In this document: positions 1 to 5,935 of the stretch, piece by piece
How the letters are laid out: each line of letters opens with the position of its first letter
Numbering within the stretch: position 1 is the first letter of the stretch
Assembly: GCA_001780895.1 (NCBI GenBank)
Contig: MFJJ01000062.1
Location: 3,144-19,256, forward strand
From: Candidatus Gottesmanbacteria bacterium RIFCSPHIGHO2_01_FULL_46_14
GTDB lineage: Bacteria > Patescibacteriota > Microgenomatia > UBA10105 > UBA927
DNA: 16,113 nucleotides
Direction of reading: 5' to 3'
The notes under the pieces: model-generated
Database searches by the model: none
What the model was told of the DNA's origin: nothing
The model's input: only the letters and a program-made list of their open reading frames with translations
Made by a program: the position numbers and the translations under genes

Positions 1-737
1 TCTGGGCGCTGACGGTTGCGTCCCGGATCGTTGACCTCGTCCATTACTCGTCTGTTCCCGAAAATAATGAGATCGTACAAAACGCTAAAGAAGAATTCAG
101 GAATGGCATTGTGGTCCATCGGCAGGATCTCGATTCGTATATTGAGGAAGATGATTGTATTCTCATCGGCCCCGGAATGACCAGAGACAGCGAGACCGCC
201 GAAATCACCAACCGACTCCTCAAAAAACATCCGCAGAAACAATGGGTCATTGACGCCGGAGCCATCCAGATGATGGATATCTCGCTGATTCCGAAAAACG
301 CGATTCTGACGCCACACCACGGAGAATATGCCACGGCTTTTGGCACGGAAAAAATCGAAAATATTGCAAAAAAGTATTCGTGTATTGTGCTCTTGAAAGG
401 GGAAAAAGACATCGTTTGTTCCGGAGAAGGATGCGATACTTCCACGATGGAAGTATCGCATCCTTCTAGCGATCCTTCTAGCGTTTGCGTGCCCGGTGAC
501 TGTCGAGTCATTGAAGGCGGTAATGCGGGTATGACCAAAGGAGGAACAGGCGATGTACTGGCGGGTTTGATTGCCGCCCTTGCCTGCAAAAACGATCCGT
601 TTTTGGCAACGATTGCCGGCAGCTTGATTAACAAAAAAGCGGGAGATATACTATATAAAACAGTTGGACCATTTTATAATGCCACTGATTTAGCCAACGA
701 AATACCCAAAACAATGAAGGCGCTGTTACTTCGATAA
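1..737 (+). CDS. nnrD: NAD(P)H-hydrate dehydratase (NnrD/carbohydrate-kinase fold), 5' end cut by the window
   Basis: The reading frame is open from base 3, so the gene begins outside the window. NnrD repairs hydrated NAD(P)H in the cytoplasm by ATP/ADP-dependent dehydration. Visible family marks are ILIGPGM (codons near 159-179), a TPHHGE segment, and the NAGMTKGGTGDVLAG signature near 522-566, with the probable catalytic Asp codon at 552-554. The C-terminus reads GDILYKTVGPFYNATDLANEIP. An odd stretch at 425-483, between LLKGEKD and the GGNAGM motif, is rich in Ser, Cys and Pro. It is encoded by a perfect 20-bp inverted repeat plus two tandem 12-bp units and looks like an in-frame inserted palindromic element of about 20 codons. 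The 3' end of this gene is repeated, degraded, at 1082-1216 and 2461-2547. The family call is solid; the exact substrate is inferred. Confidence 0.85.
   Translation, partial: WALTVASRIVDLVHYSSVPENNEIVQNAKEEFRNGIVVHRQDLDSYIEEDDCILIGPGMTRDSETAEITNRLLKKHPQKQWVIDAGAIQMMDISLIPKNAILTPHHGEYATAFGTEKIENIAKKYSCIVLLKGEKDIVCSGEGCDTSTMEVSHPSSDPSSVCVPGDCRVIEGGNAGMTKGGTGDVLAGLIAALACKNDPFLATIAGSLINKKAGDILYKTVGPFYNATDLANEIPKTMKALLLR
425..467. repeat. Perfect 20-bp inverted repeat inside nnrD
   Basis: The left arm AGAAGGATGCGATACTTCCA (425-444) is the exact reverse complement of 448-467, with a 3-base loop CGA. It keeps the reading frame open and encodes a stretch rich in Ser, Thr and Cys that does not fit the family's usual sequence here. 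A palindromic mobile or repetitive element inserted into a coding gene is the likely explanation. Confidence 0.9.
460..483. repeat. Two tandem 12-bp units inside nnrD
   Basis: ATCCTTCTAGCG occurs twice in perfect tandem (460-471 and 472-483). It starts inside the right arm of the adjacent inverted repeat. Twelve bases is four codons, so the duplication preserves the frame and gives the repeated Pro-Ser-Ser pattern in the protein. Confidence 0.85.
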
Positions 738-743
738 CATACT

Positions 744-1019
744 ATGGCAGAAGGTGAAGGAGGATTATTAGGGTGGATAAAAAGAAAGTTCGACAGAACG
801 CCTGAGCCTCAATCTTCGAAGCTACCTGGTCTCGGACCACAAGGAGAGCATCCTCTAACGCAAACGAGAACAATTACAGATCAAAATGAAGCTTTTATGA
901 GAGGTCAAGAGAGAGCTATGAGTGGCGGGAGAAGCAGGGGGGACTTTCCGGAAATAGGCATAGATCCAACAAGTTATCCCGAGGCTAGTGGTCCCTCGGA
1001 ACCGCCTTCGCAAAATTAA
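744..1019 (+). CDS. Hypothetical 91-aa protein, likely disordered
   Basis: I do not recognise this protein. It starts with MAEGEGGLLGWIKRKFDR six bases after the nnrD stop, so it could be read from the same mRNA, but no ribosome-binding site is visible. The N-terminal 15-18 residues could form a short amphipathic basic helix. The remainder is rich in Pro, Gly, Ser, Gln and charged residues with no hydrophobic core, suggesting an unstructured chain; no cysteine or metal motif is present. It occupies the space between the nnrD end and a fragment of the convergent membrane gene, so it may be cargo of the duplicated accessory patch. It could be a real lineage-specific small protein or a chance open frame. 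Confidence 0.45.
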   Translation: MAEGEGGLLGWIKRKFDRTPEPQSSKLPGLGPQGEHPLTQTRTITDQNEAFMRGQERAMSGGRSRGDFPEIGIDPTSYPEASGPSEPPSQN

Positions 1020-1029
1020 TTCCGCTTAC

Positions 1030-1085
1030 TTACTGTTCTAATTTCTCAACAATCTTTGTGAGTTGGTAGGTGATCGTGATGGCAA
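1030..1085 (-). pseudogene. 3'-end fragment of a DUF5654-like membrane protein gene
   Basis: Read on the minus strand this encodes ALAITITYQLTKIVEKLEQ and a TAA stop. It matches the C-terminus of the intact gene at 2593-2856 (LAVTVTYQLTKLVEKLENS) residue for residue apart from conservative changes. There is no upstream part of the gene; instead the sequence joins an nnrD 3' fragment at about 1082-1088. It is a gene remnant left by duplication or recombination. Confidence 0.85.
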
Positions 1086-1216
1086 GTGCCGGAAGCTTCA
1101 TCAACAAAAAAGCCGGGGATATACTTTATGAAAAAATCGGCCCATACTTTATTGCAACGGACTTGGTAGGGGAGATACCAAGGGTGATGAAAGAGCTTCT
1201 TTCTTACCCCTTGTAG
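1082..1216 (+). pseudogene. Diverged second copy of the nnrD 3' end
   Basis: The frame encodes AGSFINKKAGDILYEKIG followed by PYFIATDLVGEIPRVMKELL, then SYPL and TAG. This is the C-terminus of NnrD without the rest of the gene. It is about 70% identical by eye to 613-730 at the DNA level. The reading frame is intact across the stump. The last bases overlap the stop codon of the convergent RelE-like toxin gene, so this copy lies at the edge of the TA patch. Confidence 0.88.
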
Positions 1217-1455
1217 ACGTCGCCACGGTGGCCCACTGCATGGATAGTGACGGTATGCGTATCGCTCGTGTATGTATATAAAATTCTTAACGGCCACGCG
1301 TGAAGGCTTCGAAGTCCGCGGAGTGTTCCCCGGAGGGGTTTTCCCAAGGTTGGGTCAGAGAGAAGTGCTGTGATTTTTTTCTTTGCCTTCGCTTTTTCTG
1401 CAGGACCCAATTTTCGCAATGCTTTGATTGCTTCGTCTTTGTATACGAGGTCCAT
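1204..1455 (-). CDS. RelE/ParE-family toxin
   Basis: This 83-aa protein has the size and layout of the RelE/ParE superfamily: an N-terminal helical hairpin with many Lys (residues 7-33), then the core PLRGTLRGLRSLHAWPLRI, strand ILYTYTSD, and the terminal VTIHAVGHRGDVYKG with His76, Arg77 and Tyr81 near the usual active-site end. RelE members cut mRNA on the ribosome while ParE members act on gyrase; the sequence alone does not decide which. It follows the Phd-like antitoxin by nine bases in the same minus-strand operon, so expression and neutralisation are coupled. Its 3' end overlaps the nnrD remnant at 1082-1216. Confidence 0.85.
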   Translation of the reverse strand: MDLVYKDEAIKALRKLGPAEKAKAKKKITALLSDPTLGKPLRGTLRGLRSLHAWPLRILYTYTSDTHTVTIHAVGHRGDVYKG

Positions 1456-1464
1456 ACGTCAATT

Positions 1465-1734
1465 TTACCATCCGATAAGTTTATCCGCTTGTTTTTTGGT
1501 ATAGACCTTTTTTGCCCTCATTGATCGCAGGAGACTTGCAGTAAACTTTTTATCGGAAAGAATATCAAGCGTTTCTTGCCACCCCTCAAACTCTTCCTGT
1601 GACATGACGACGACCGGCGGCTTACCCCGATGGGTAATAGTGAACTGGCGCAAATTCGTACCTGCTTCTTCAAGAATTTGATAGAAATTGGCCCGTGCTT
1701 CGTTAGCAGGGAGAATAGGTTGTAAAGTAGCCAT
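1465..1734 (-). CDS. Phd/YefM-family antitoxin
   Basis: This 89-aa protein has the standard Phd/YefM N-terminal half: ILPANEARANFYQILEEAG, then the strand FTITHRGKPPVVVMSQEEFEGWQETLDIL. In this family that part forms a DNA-binding dimer that represses its own promoter. The C-terminal 30 residues (SDKKFTASLLRSMRAKK onward) would be the toxin-binding tail. It is first in the operon, with the RelE-like toxin nine bases downstream. A TTGACA/TACTAT promoter and an 11-bp inverted repeat sit directly upstream. The -10 box ends six bases before ATG, so the mRNA is probably leaderless. Confidence 0.87.
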   Translation of the reverse strand: MATLQPILPANEARANFYQILEEAGTNLRQFTITHRGKPPVVVMSQEEFEGWQETLDILSDKKFTASLLRSMRAKKVYTKKQADKLIGW

Positions 1735-1769
1735 ACATAAATAGTACCAGTAGTGGTACTATTTGTCAA
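1735..1769 (-). promoter_or_regulatory. Promoter and operator of the Phd/RelE module
   Basis: On the minus strand TTGACA (1769-1764), a 17-base spacer and TACTAT (1746-1741) precede the antitoxin ATG by six bases. A perfect 11-bp inverted repeat, AAATAGTACCA (1739-1749) and TGGTACTATTT (1754-1764), spans the spacer and the -10 box. That is where a self-repressing antitoxin operator would be expected. Confidence 0.8.
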
Positions 1770-1776
1770 GGCAGGC

Positions 1777-1813
1777 TTGACAACGCCTTTAACGTATGTT
1801 AAACATATAACAC
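1777..1813 (+). promoter_or_regulatory. Likely promoter and operator of the RHH/PIN module
   Basis: A perfect TTGACA lies at 1777-1782. At 17 bases spacing the -10 is the weak TAAACA (1800-1805); TATAAC at 1806-1811 is better but too far from the -35. TATGTT-A-AACATA (1795-1807) is a perfect 6-bp inverted repeat over the -10 region, a plausible ribbon-helix-helix operator. Start codon at 1814, no ribosome-binding site. Confidence 0.6.
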
Positions 1814-2038
1814 ATGATTCGAACGCAGGTGTACCTTACCGAAGATTTGTATGCCCGTATCCAGCTTGAGGCGAAACGGGGCCAGAAGAAAGCAGCAGCG
1901 GTGGTCCGTGAGCTTCTTCGCGCAGGACTCGAGCGCACCCAGCCCAACGCCGGCCGGGCGCTTCTTGAGATTGCCAAGCTCAATCTGAAGGGGCCCAAAG
2001 ATCTCTCTTCTCGCATAGATGACTATCTGTATACATGA
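1814..2038 (+). CDS. Ribbon-helix-helix (CopG/VapB-like) antitoxin
   Basis: The 74-aa protein opens with the short strand MIRTQVYLTEDLYARIQLEAKR and continues with helix AAAVVRELLRAGLER, the typical pattern of a ribbon-helix-helix DNA-binding dimer (residues 3-42). The C-terminal part, LLEIAKLNLKGPKDLSSRIDDYLY, fits a toxin-binding tail and is common in antitoxins paired with PIN toxins. It overlaps the PIN gene by the ATGA at 2035-2038, so the two are translationally coupled. The gene diverges from the Phd/RelE operon, with their -35 boxes only seven bases apart. The palindrome at 1795-1807 is its likely operator. Confidence 0.82.
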   Translation: MIRTQVYLTEDLYARIQLEAKRGQKKAAAVVRELLRAGLERTQPNAGRALLEIAKLNLKGPKDLSSRIDDYLYT

Positions 2039-2457
2039 AAACTCCCGTGATTGCTGATTCGAGCGGATTGGTATCGCTTGCGTTTGGGACAGACAGCAAT
2101 CACAGTCTCGCCGTGGCAGGCAGCGTTTCCATCCAGGAACAAAAATTCCCCTTTATTATTCCCGGAGAAGTAATTACGGAAACGATCAACGTGATCGGCA
2201 AAAAGATAAGTCATACAGAGGCACTGCGTGTTGGAAGGAGCATCCTCGGGTCGTCGGATTTTAGTATAGTAGAGACAACAGCCGACCTGCGAAGACGCGC
2301 TTTGGAAAAATTTGAAAAGCAGGCATCCTCCGTGAGTTTCACGGATTGCCTGATTATGGCAGTGGCTGATACATACAATACACTGCTGATCTTCGGATAT
2401 GACGAAGTATTTCGGAAAAACGGATACATCCGCTTTGGCCTGGATGATCAAAAATGA
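2035..2457 (+). CDS. PIN-domain ribonuclease toxin (VapC-like)
   Basis: This 140-aa protein has the PIN fold layout. Candidate metal-binding acids are Asp8 in VIADSSGLVSL, Glu45 or Glu49 in GEVITETIN, Asp104 in VSFTDCLIMAVAD and Asp123 in LLIFGYDEVFRKNGY. VapC toxins are Mg2+-dependent RNases that cut tRNA or rRNA; the target here is unknown. It is coupled by a four-base overlap to the ribbon-helix-helix antitoxin upstream. Its stop codon is followed within a few bases by a frameshifted nnrD 3' stump (2461-2547), so the toxin gene ends exactly at the patch boundary. Confidence 0.85.
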   Translation: MKTPVIADSSGLVSLAFGTDSNHSLAVAGSVSIQEQKFPFIIPGEVITETINVIGKKISHTEALRVGRSILGSSDFSIVETTADLRRRALEKFEKQASSVSFTDCLIMAVADTYNTLLIFGYDEVFRKNGYIRFGLDDQK

Positions 2458-2460
2458 TAG

Positions 2461-2547
2461 ACACGGGTCCGTACTTTAACGCGACGGATTTGGCAGAGGG
2501 AGATACCGGTGGTGATGAAAGAGTTATTTCAGGAAAATCGAGAATAA
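2461..2547 (+). pseudogene. Third, frameshifted copy of the nnrD 3' end
   Basis: The DNA encodes GPYFNATDLAE in one frame and then, after one extra base near 2496-2500, REIPVVMKELFQENRE and TAA in the next. Both parts match the NnrD C-terminus (compare GPFYNATDLANEIP at the intact gene). It is therefore a decayed remnant and not a functional gene. An apparent open frame from 2454 is only this remnant read in the wrong frame. The intact DUF5654-like gene follows convergently. Confidence 0.85.
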
Positions 2548-2592
2548 AAATTAGAGGATTCTATAGGAATTCAGAGGATGTTAGGGGACTGT

Positions 2593-2856
2593 TCATGAAT
2601 TTTCAAGTTTTTCTACGAGTTTTGTCAGCTGATAGGTCACTGTGACGGCGAGGATGGTGATGATGAGCGCGTAGAGGAAGAGCGAGAGGAGGCCGCTACC
2701 CGCTGGTAAATACGGTTTAATCTGCGTATTAACAAACTCCTGAATCACATTGTTCCAGGCGAGTGCCGCGACCAATCCAAATCCACTGGTTGTCAAGGTC
2801 ACCATTTGTTTGAGAATTTCGCGATGGAGCTTCTTGGGTTGCTTTTTTCCAGCCAT
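2593..2856 (-). CDS. Small membrane protein, DUF5654-like
   Basis: The 87-aa protein has a Lys-rich start (MAGKKQPKKLHRE), then TLTTSGFGLVAALAWNNVIQ, which is the recognisable part of a small family of two-helix membrane proteins in archaea and CPR bacteria that I match to DUF5654 from memory. A second hydrophobic helix, SLFLYALIITILAVTVTY, follows, and the tail QLTKLVEKLENS is likely amphipathic. Function is unknown. The gene is convergent to nnrD and its 3' end occurs a second time, cut off, at 1030-1085. The promoter is TTGAGG (2891-2886), 16 bases, TATAAT (2869-2864), ending seven bases before ATG, which suggests a leaderless transcript starting inside the fic promoter region. Confidence 0.72.
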   Translation of the reverse strand: MAGKKQPKKLHREILKQMVTLTTSGFGLVAALAWNNVIQEFVNTQIKPYLPAGSGLLSLFLYALIITILAVTVTYQLTKLVEKLENS

Positions 2857-2861
2857 GCGGG

Positions 2862-2892
2862 TATTATACAGGAAATATGTACTCTCCTCAAT
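2862..2892. promoter_or_regulatory. Overlapping divergent promoters for DUF5654-like gene and fic
   Basis: The 8-base TATTATA core at 2862-2869 serves both directions. On the minus strand it is a perfect TATAAT with TTGAGG 16 bases upstream. On the plus strand it is TATTAT with a weak TTGCTT (2839-2844) 17 bases upstream. The two start codons (2856 minus, 2877 plus) are only 20 bases apart, so the two genes probably compete for polymerase. Confidence 0.6.
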
Positions 2893-3920
2893 TTACCATT
2901 ACCAACAAGCTTCTCAAGACGATCGGCATTATCGAAGCGGCAAAAGAAGTCATTGAAAACTCACCTTTAGTGCCGGCGTGGGAAGCAAAATTTCGGGAAG
3001 ATGCGCTCGTCCGAACCGTCCATCATGGAACGCACATCGAAGGCAACGAGCTCAATTTGACCGAAGCCGAGAAGGTCTTGGCCGGGGCCAAAATCGTTGG
3101 GCGTGAACGCGATATCCAAGAGGTATTAAATTATAGAAGTGTCCTTAAGTACATCGAAACTTTTGGAGAAGGAGAATTTACCGAAGAAGCATTAAAGCGC
3201 ATGCATGAACTTACCGTCCGCCGGATATTGCCCGATGAAACCGTTGGTGTCTACCGGAAAACTCAGGTTGTGGTCAAGAACAGCCAGACCGGGGAAGTGA
3301 CGTTTCGGCCGCCGCCGGCAGTAGAAGTACCGTTTTTGATGACCGATTTTCTCCGCTGGTTAACGACAACGAGTGCTGAGGATGTACACACAGCACTCAA
3401 AGCTGCCATTGCTCACTACGAAATTGTCCGCATTCACCCGTTCCTTGATGGAAATGGTCGTGTGGCACGCGCACTTGCGACCCTCGTGCTGTTTCGGGAC
3501 GGCTACGACGTCAAGCGATTTTTTGCGCTTGAAGAGCACTATGACAGAGAGCCTTTGGCCTACTACGAATCCCTCCAGAGTGTCGGCAAGCTCGGTGGCA
3601 ATTTGACCGGCTGGCTTGAGTACTTTTCAGAAGGGCTTGCGATTGAGTTGTCGCGAATCAAAGACAAAGTTAAAGCACTCTCGACGGATCTTAAGATTAA
3701 AAAATCTTTTGGCGGCCAACAGATGGCCCTCACCGAGCGACAGATAAAAATCGTTGAATTTATCCAGGAGAACGGATTTTTACAAAATAAAACGTTTTTT
3801 GAGTTATTTCCAATGGTCTCTGAGGATACCGTACTTCGAGAATTGAAGGATCTCTTGGGAAAAGGTATAGTAAAGAAAGAGGGGACGACCAAAGGCGCGC
3901 GATACGTCCTCCGCACATAG
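2877..3920 (+). CDS. Fic-family protein with C-terminal winged helix
   Basis: This 347-aa protein carries the Fic core motif HPFLDGNGRVAR (residues 187-198), which binds the nucleotide and holds the catalytic His187. Fic enzymes usually transfer AMP to a target protein. An N-terminal HGTHIEGNEL segment (Glu55) corresponds to the inhibitory helix motif (S/T)xxxE(G/N) that blocks ATP in self-inhibited Fic proteins; here the first position is Gly51 instead of Ser/Thr, although Thr52 is adjacent. Residues 284-345 (LTERQIKIVEFIQENGF, then SEDTVLRELKDLLGKGIV) look like a winged-helix domain, so it may bind DNA. No separate antitoxin gene is adjacent. The start has weak AGGA three bases upstream and TATTAT nine bases upstream. 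Confidence 0.9.
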   Translation: MYSPQFTITNKLLKTIGIIEAAKEVIENSPLVPAWEAKFREDALVRTVHHGTHIEGNELNLTEAEKVLAGAKIVGRERDIQEVLNYRSVLKYIETFGEGEFTEEALKRMHELTVRRILPDETVGVYRKTQVVVKNSQTGEVTFRPPPAVEVPFLMTDFLRWLTTTSAEDVHTALKAAIAHYEIVRIHPFLDGNGRVARALATLVLFRDGYDVKRFFALEEHYDREPLAYYESLQSVGKLGGNLTGWLEYFSEGLAIELSRIKDKVKALSTDLKIKKSFGGQQMALTERQIKIVEFIQENGFLQNKTFFELFPMVSEDTVLRELKDLLGKGIVKKEGTTKGARYVLRT

Positions 3921-3928
3921 TTTTTAGT

Positions 3929-4017
3929 GTCATCCCGGCCTCCGAGCCGGGATCCAGCGAGAACAAAGACTGGATTCCGGGTCACCTGCCTGCCGGCAGG
4001 CAGGAGCCCGGAATGAC
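3929..4017. repeat. Dispersed palindromic repeat, copy 1, with nested element
   Basis: Begins GTCATCCCGGC and ends AGCCCGGAATGAC. The two halves are imperfect reverse complements of about 29 bases (inner ends GGATCCAG and CTGGATTCC), and each half can also fold alone. A closely related copy is at 15820-15889. Sequences of this GTCATtCCgGG type are a widespread class of intergenic bacterial repeats; here it separates fic from the ligase operon and could act as a processing or termination hairpin. Confidence 0.88.
3985..4004. repeat. 20-bp perfect palindrome nested in the repeat
   Basis: CCTGCCTGCCGGCAGGCAGG is a perfect palindrome. Copy 2 of the host repeat (15820-15889) reads GGGTCA directly followed by AGCCCGG; in copy 1 exactly these 20 bases sit between the same flanks. 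It is therefore an insertion (or an excision in copy 2) of a separate palindromic unit. Confidence 0.9.
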
Positions 4018-4029
4018 AAAACATTTAAT

Positions 4030-4215
4030 ATGGATCTGTCCAATCCTGGGGTAACCTATATTTTACTCGTCATTCCGACGCTGTTTGCCTTCGTTATGAT
4101 CGGACAGGGAATGTATAAAATGTCGCGTGACGAAGATGGTGGAGGAGTAGCGATTGCGTTTGGTTTCATCTGCCTCGTACTCGTGGGAGCGACTTACCTG
4201 CTTTTTATTCGATGA
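4030..4215 (+). CDS. Small two-helix membrane protein (61 aa)
   Basis: I do not recognise a named family. The protein has two hydrophobic segments, YILLVIPTLFAFVMIGQGMY (residues 10-29) and VAIAFGFICLVLVGATYLLF (40-59), joined by a short charged loop, MSRDEDGGG. It is therefore a hairpin in the membrane. Its ATG follows the palindromic repeat after twelve bases and no clear ribosome-binding site or -10 box was found. Its stop overlaps the ligase start by ATGA (4212-4215), so translation of ligase is probably coupled to it. A role in DNA repair is not implied; the pairing could be purely an operon effect. Confidence 0.7.
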   Translation: MDLSNPGVTYILLVIPTLFAFVMIGQGMYKMSRDEDGGGVAIAFGFICLVLVGATYLLFIR

Positions 4216-5918
4216 AATTTTCGATACTTTCGGAGTATTTCAAAAAACTCGAAGATACGTCTTCCCGAAACGCCATAACGGAAATCCTTGCCGACCTTTT
4301 TGGCCGTACGAGTGCGGATGAAATAGGAAAGATTTGCTACCTCCTCGGCGGTCGGGTGGGTCCCTTGTATGAGGCAATTGAATTTGGCGTCGCGGATAAG
4401 TTTATCATGCGGGCAATCGCACGAGCATATGATAAACGTCCGGAGGAGGTGCTCCTACGTTTCAAAAAAATGGGAGATCTCGGTACAACTGCCGAAGCGC
4501 TCCATACAGGCAAGGGAACCAATGTCACCGTTGGGCAAGTCTACGACAAACTCTACGAGATTGCAGTCAGCGGAGGCATTGGGTCGCAGGAGAAAAAAAT
4601 AGCGCTTCTGTCCGATCTTTTTTCTTCAGTCGATGCGCTCTCGGCTCGGTATCTTGCTCGGATACCTTTGGATAAACTCCGTCTGGGATTTTCAGACATG
4701 ACGATTCTCGATGCGCTCTCCTGGATGCACACAAGTGATAAATCGCTCCGACCTAAACTCGAAGAACGCTACAACGTCCGGCCGGATATTGGGCTCCTGG
4801 CGCAGAAGGTCAAGGAGGAAGGGGCTGCCGGGTTGAGCGCGGTTAAAGCAAAAATCGGCGCACCGATTTTAGCTGCCCTGTGCCAGCGAATTACCACAAG
4901 CGACGAGATGATCAAAAAAATGGGGAAGGTCGCAGTCGAGCCCAAATACGATGGCGTGCGGATCCAAATCCATGTTGGCCGCGACTTTGTCCGGACGTTT
5001 TCGAGAAATTTAGAAAACACGACGGACATGTTTCCCGAATTAGTGAATGTTAGAAAAGAGCTCAACGCCCGCGAGGTTATCCTCGACGGAGAAGCAGTCG
5101 GGTACGATGCCAAGACCGGAAGACTTTTTTCGTTTCAGGAAACGACGACGCGCAAGAGAAAGCATGATATTGAGTCAATGCGGGCAAAAGTTCCCCTGAA
5201 ATTTTTCATTTTTGACGTTCTTTATAAGGATGGAAAAGATTTACTCAAAGTTCCGTTATTGCTGCGTCGTGACATGCTGGAGAAAACCGTCAAATCCGGT
5301 AAATTGCTTGCACTTTCTCCCCAGGTGGTTACGGACGACGCCAATACCCTTCGACGCTACCATGATGAACAATTGGGCAAAGGACTTGAGGGAGCGGTCG
5401 TCAAAAAATGGCATAGTATCTACGAACCGGGACGGCGAGGATACAATTGGGTCAAATATAAAGAAGAAGGACAAATCGGTAAACTTACCGATACGATCGA
5501 TGCAGTTATCATGGGCTATTACCGGGGAGAAGGGAAGCGGACGGGATTTGGGATAGGCGCGTTCTTGGTAGGAGTACGCAAGGGGGAGAGTTTTGTGACC
5601 GTTACTAAAATCGGCACCGGCGTGTCTGATGAGCTCTGGAAAGATTTACGCACCAAACTCAATGCAATTAAAGTTTCTCAGCAGCCGAAAGAATATATCG
5701 ATGTAAGCAAACTCCTGATTCCTGATGTATGGGTAGTACCCAAGATCGTCGTTGAATTGGCCGGAGATGACCTAACCAAATCTTCCAACCACGGCGCCGG
5801 GATTGCGGTCCGCTTCCCGCGCCTCGTGAGAATCCGGACGGATAAATCACCCCCGCAGGCGACAACCGTCGAAGAAGTTGAGGAGATGTACAAGAGTCAA
5901 AACCCTAGAATTAATTAG
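4212..5918 (+). CDS. lig: ATP-dependent DNA ligase (archaeal type)
   Basis: The 568-aa protein has the full layout of archaeal-type replicative ligases: an N-terminal DNA-binding domain (to about residue 220), the adenylation domain with motif I EPKYDGVR and nucleophile Lys245, motif III LDGEAVG (291-297), motif IIIa FFIFDVLY (331-338), motif IV EGAVVKKW (393-400), motif V NWVKYK (412-417), and a C-terminal OB-fold ending with RFPRLVRIRTDKSP. It seals nicks in DNA using ATP. Most bacteria rely on NAD+-dependent LigA, so this is an unusual or additional enzyme shared with archaea and some CPR lineages. It is coupled by ATGA to the small membrane gene. The last codons, EVEEMYKSQ, are repeated at 6542-6574 beyond the BrnT/BrnA-like module. 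Confidence 0.95.
   Translation: MKFSILSEYFKKLEDTSSRNAITEILADLFGRTSADEIGKICYLLGGRVGPLYEAIEFGVADKFIMRAIARAYDKRPEEVLLRFKKMGDLGTTAEALHTGKGTNVTVGQVYDKLYEIAVSGGIGSQEKKIALLSDLFSSVDALSARYLARIPLDKLRLGFSDMTILDALSWMHTSDKSLRPKLEERYNVRPDIGLLAQKVKEEGAAGLSAVKAKIGAPILAALCQRITTSDEMIKKMGKVAVEPKYDGVRIQIHVGRDFVRTFSRNLENTTDMFPELVNVRKELNAREVILDGEAVGYDAKTGRLFSFQETTTRKRKHDIESMRAKVPLKFFIFDVLYKDGKDLLKVPLLLRRDMLEKTVKSGKLLALSPQVVTDDANTLRRYHDEQLGKGLEGAVVKKWHSIYEPGRRGYNWVKYKEEGQIGKLTDTIDAVIMGYYRGEGKRTGFGIGAFLVGVRKGESFVTVTKIGTGVSDELWKDLRTKLNAIKVSQQPKEYIDVSKLLIPDVWVVPKIVVELAGDDLTKSSNHGAGIAVRFPRLVRIRTDKSPPQATTVEEVEEMYKSQNPRIN
5874..5901 (+). repeat. 28-bp direct repeat, copy 1 (inside lig 3' end)
   Basis: GAAGTTGAGGAGATGTA (5874-5890), one variable base, then AAGAGTCAAA (5892-5901). 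It matches 6542-6569 at 27 of 28 positions. The only difference is the silent Tyr codon TAC/TAT. The two copies flank the BrnT/BrnA-like module exactly. Confidence 0.9.
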
Positions 5919-5935
5919 GATTTCGCCATAGCCCA

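Noticed and set aside
44..634. A 196-codon minus-strand frame overlapping nnrD
   Set aside because: It lies entirely opposite conserved NnrD motifs and has no recognisable domain or start signal.
2454..2645. A 63-codon plus-strand frame after the PIN toxin
   Set aside because: Its beginning is the frameshifted nnrD 3' stump; the remainder reads the DUF5654-like gene in antisense.
3929..4017. CRISPR or IS-end interpretation of the GTCATNCCGG repeats
   Set aside because: There are only two distant copies, no spacer periodicity and no transposase; a dispersed intergenic palindromic repeat fits better.
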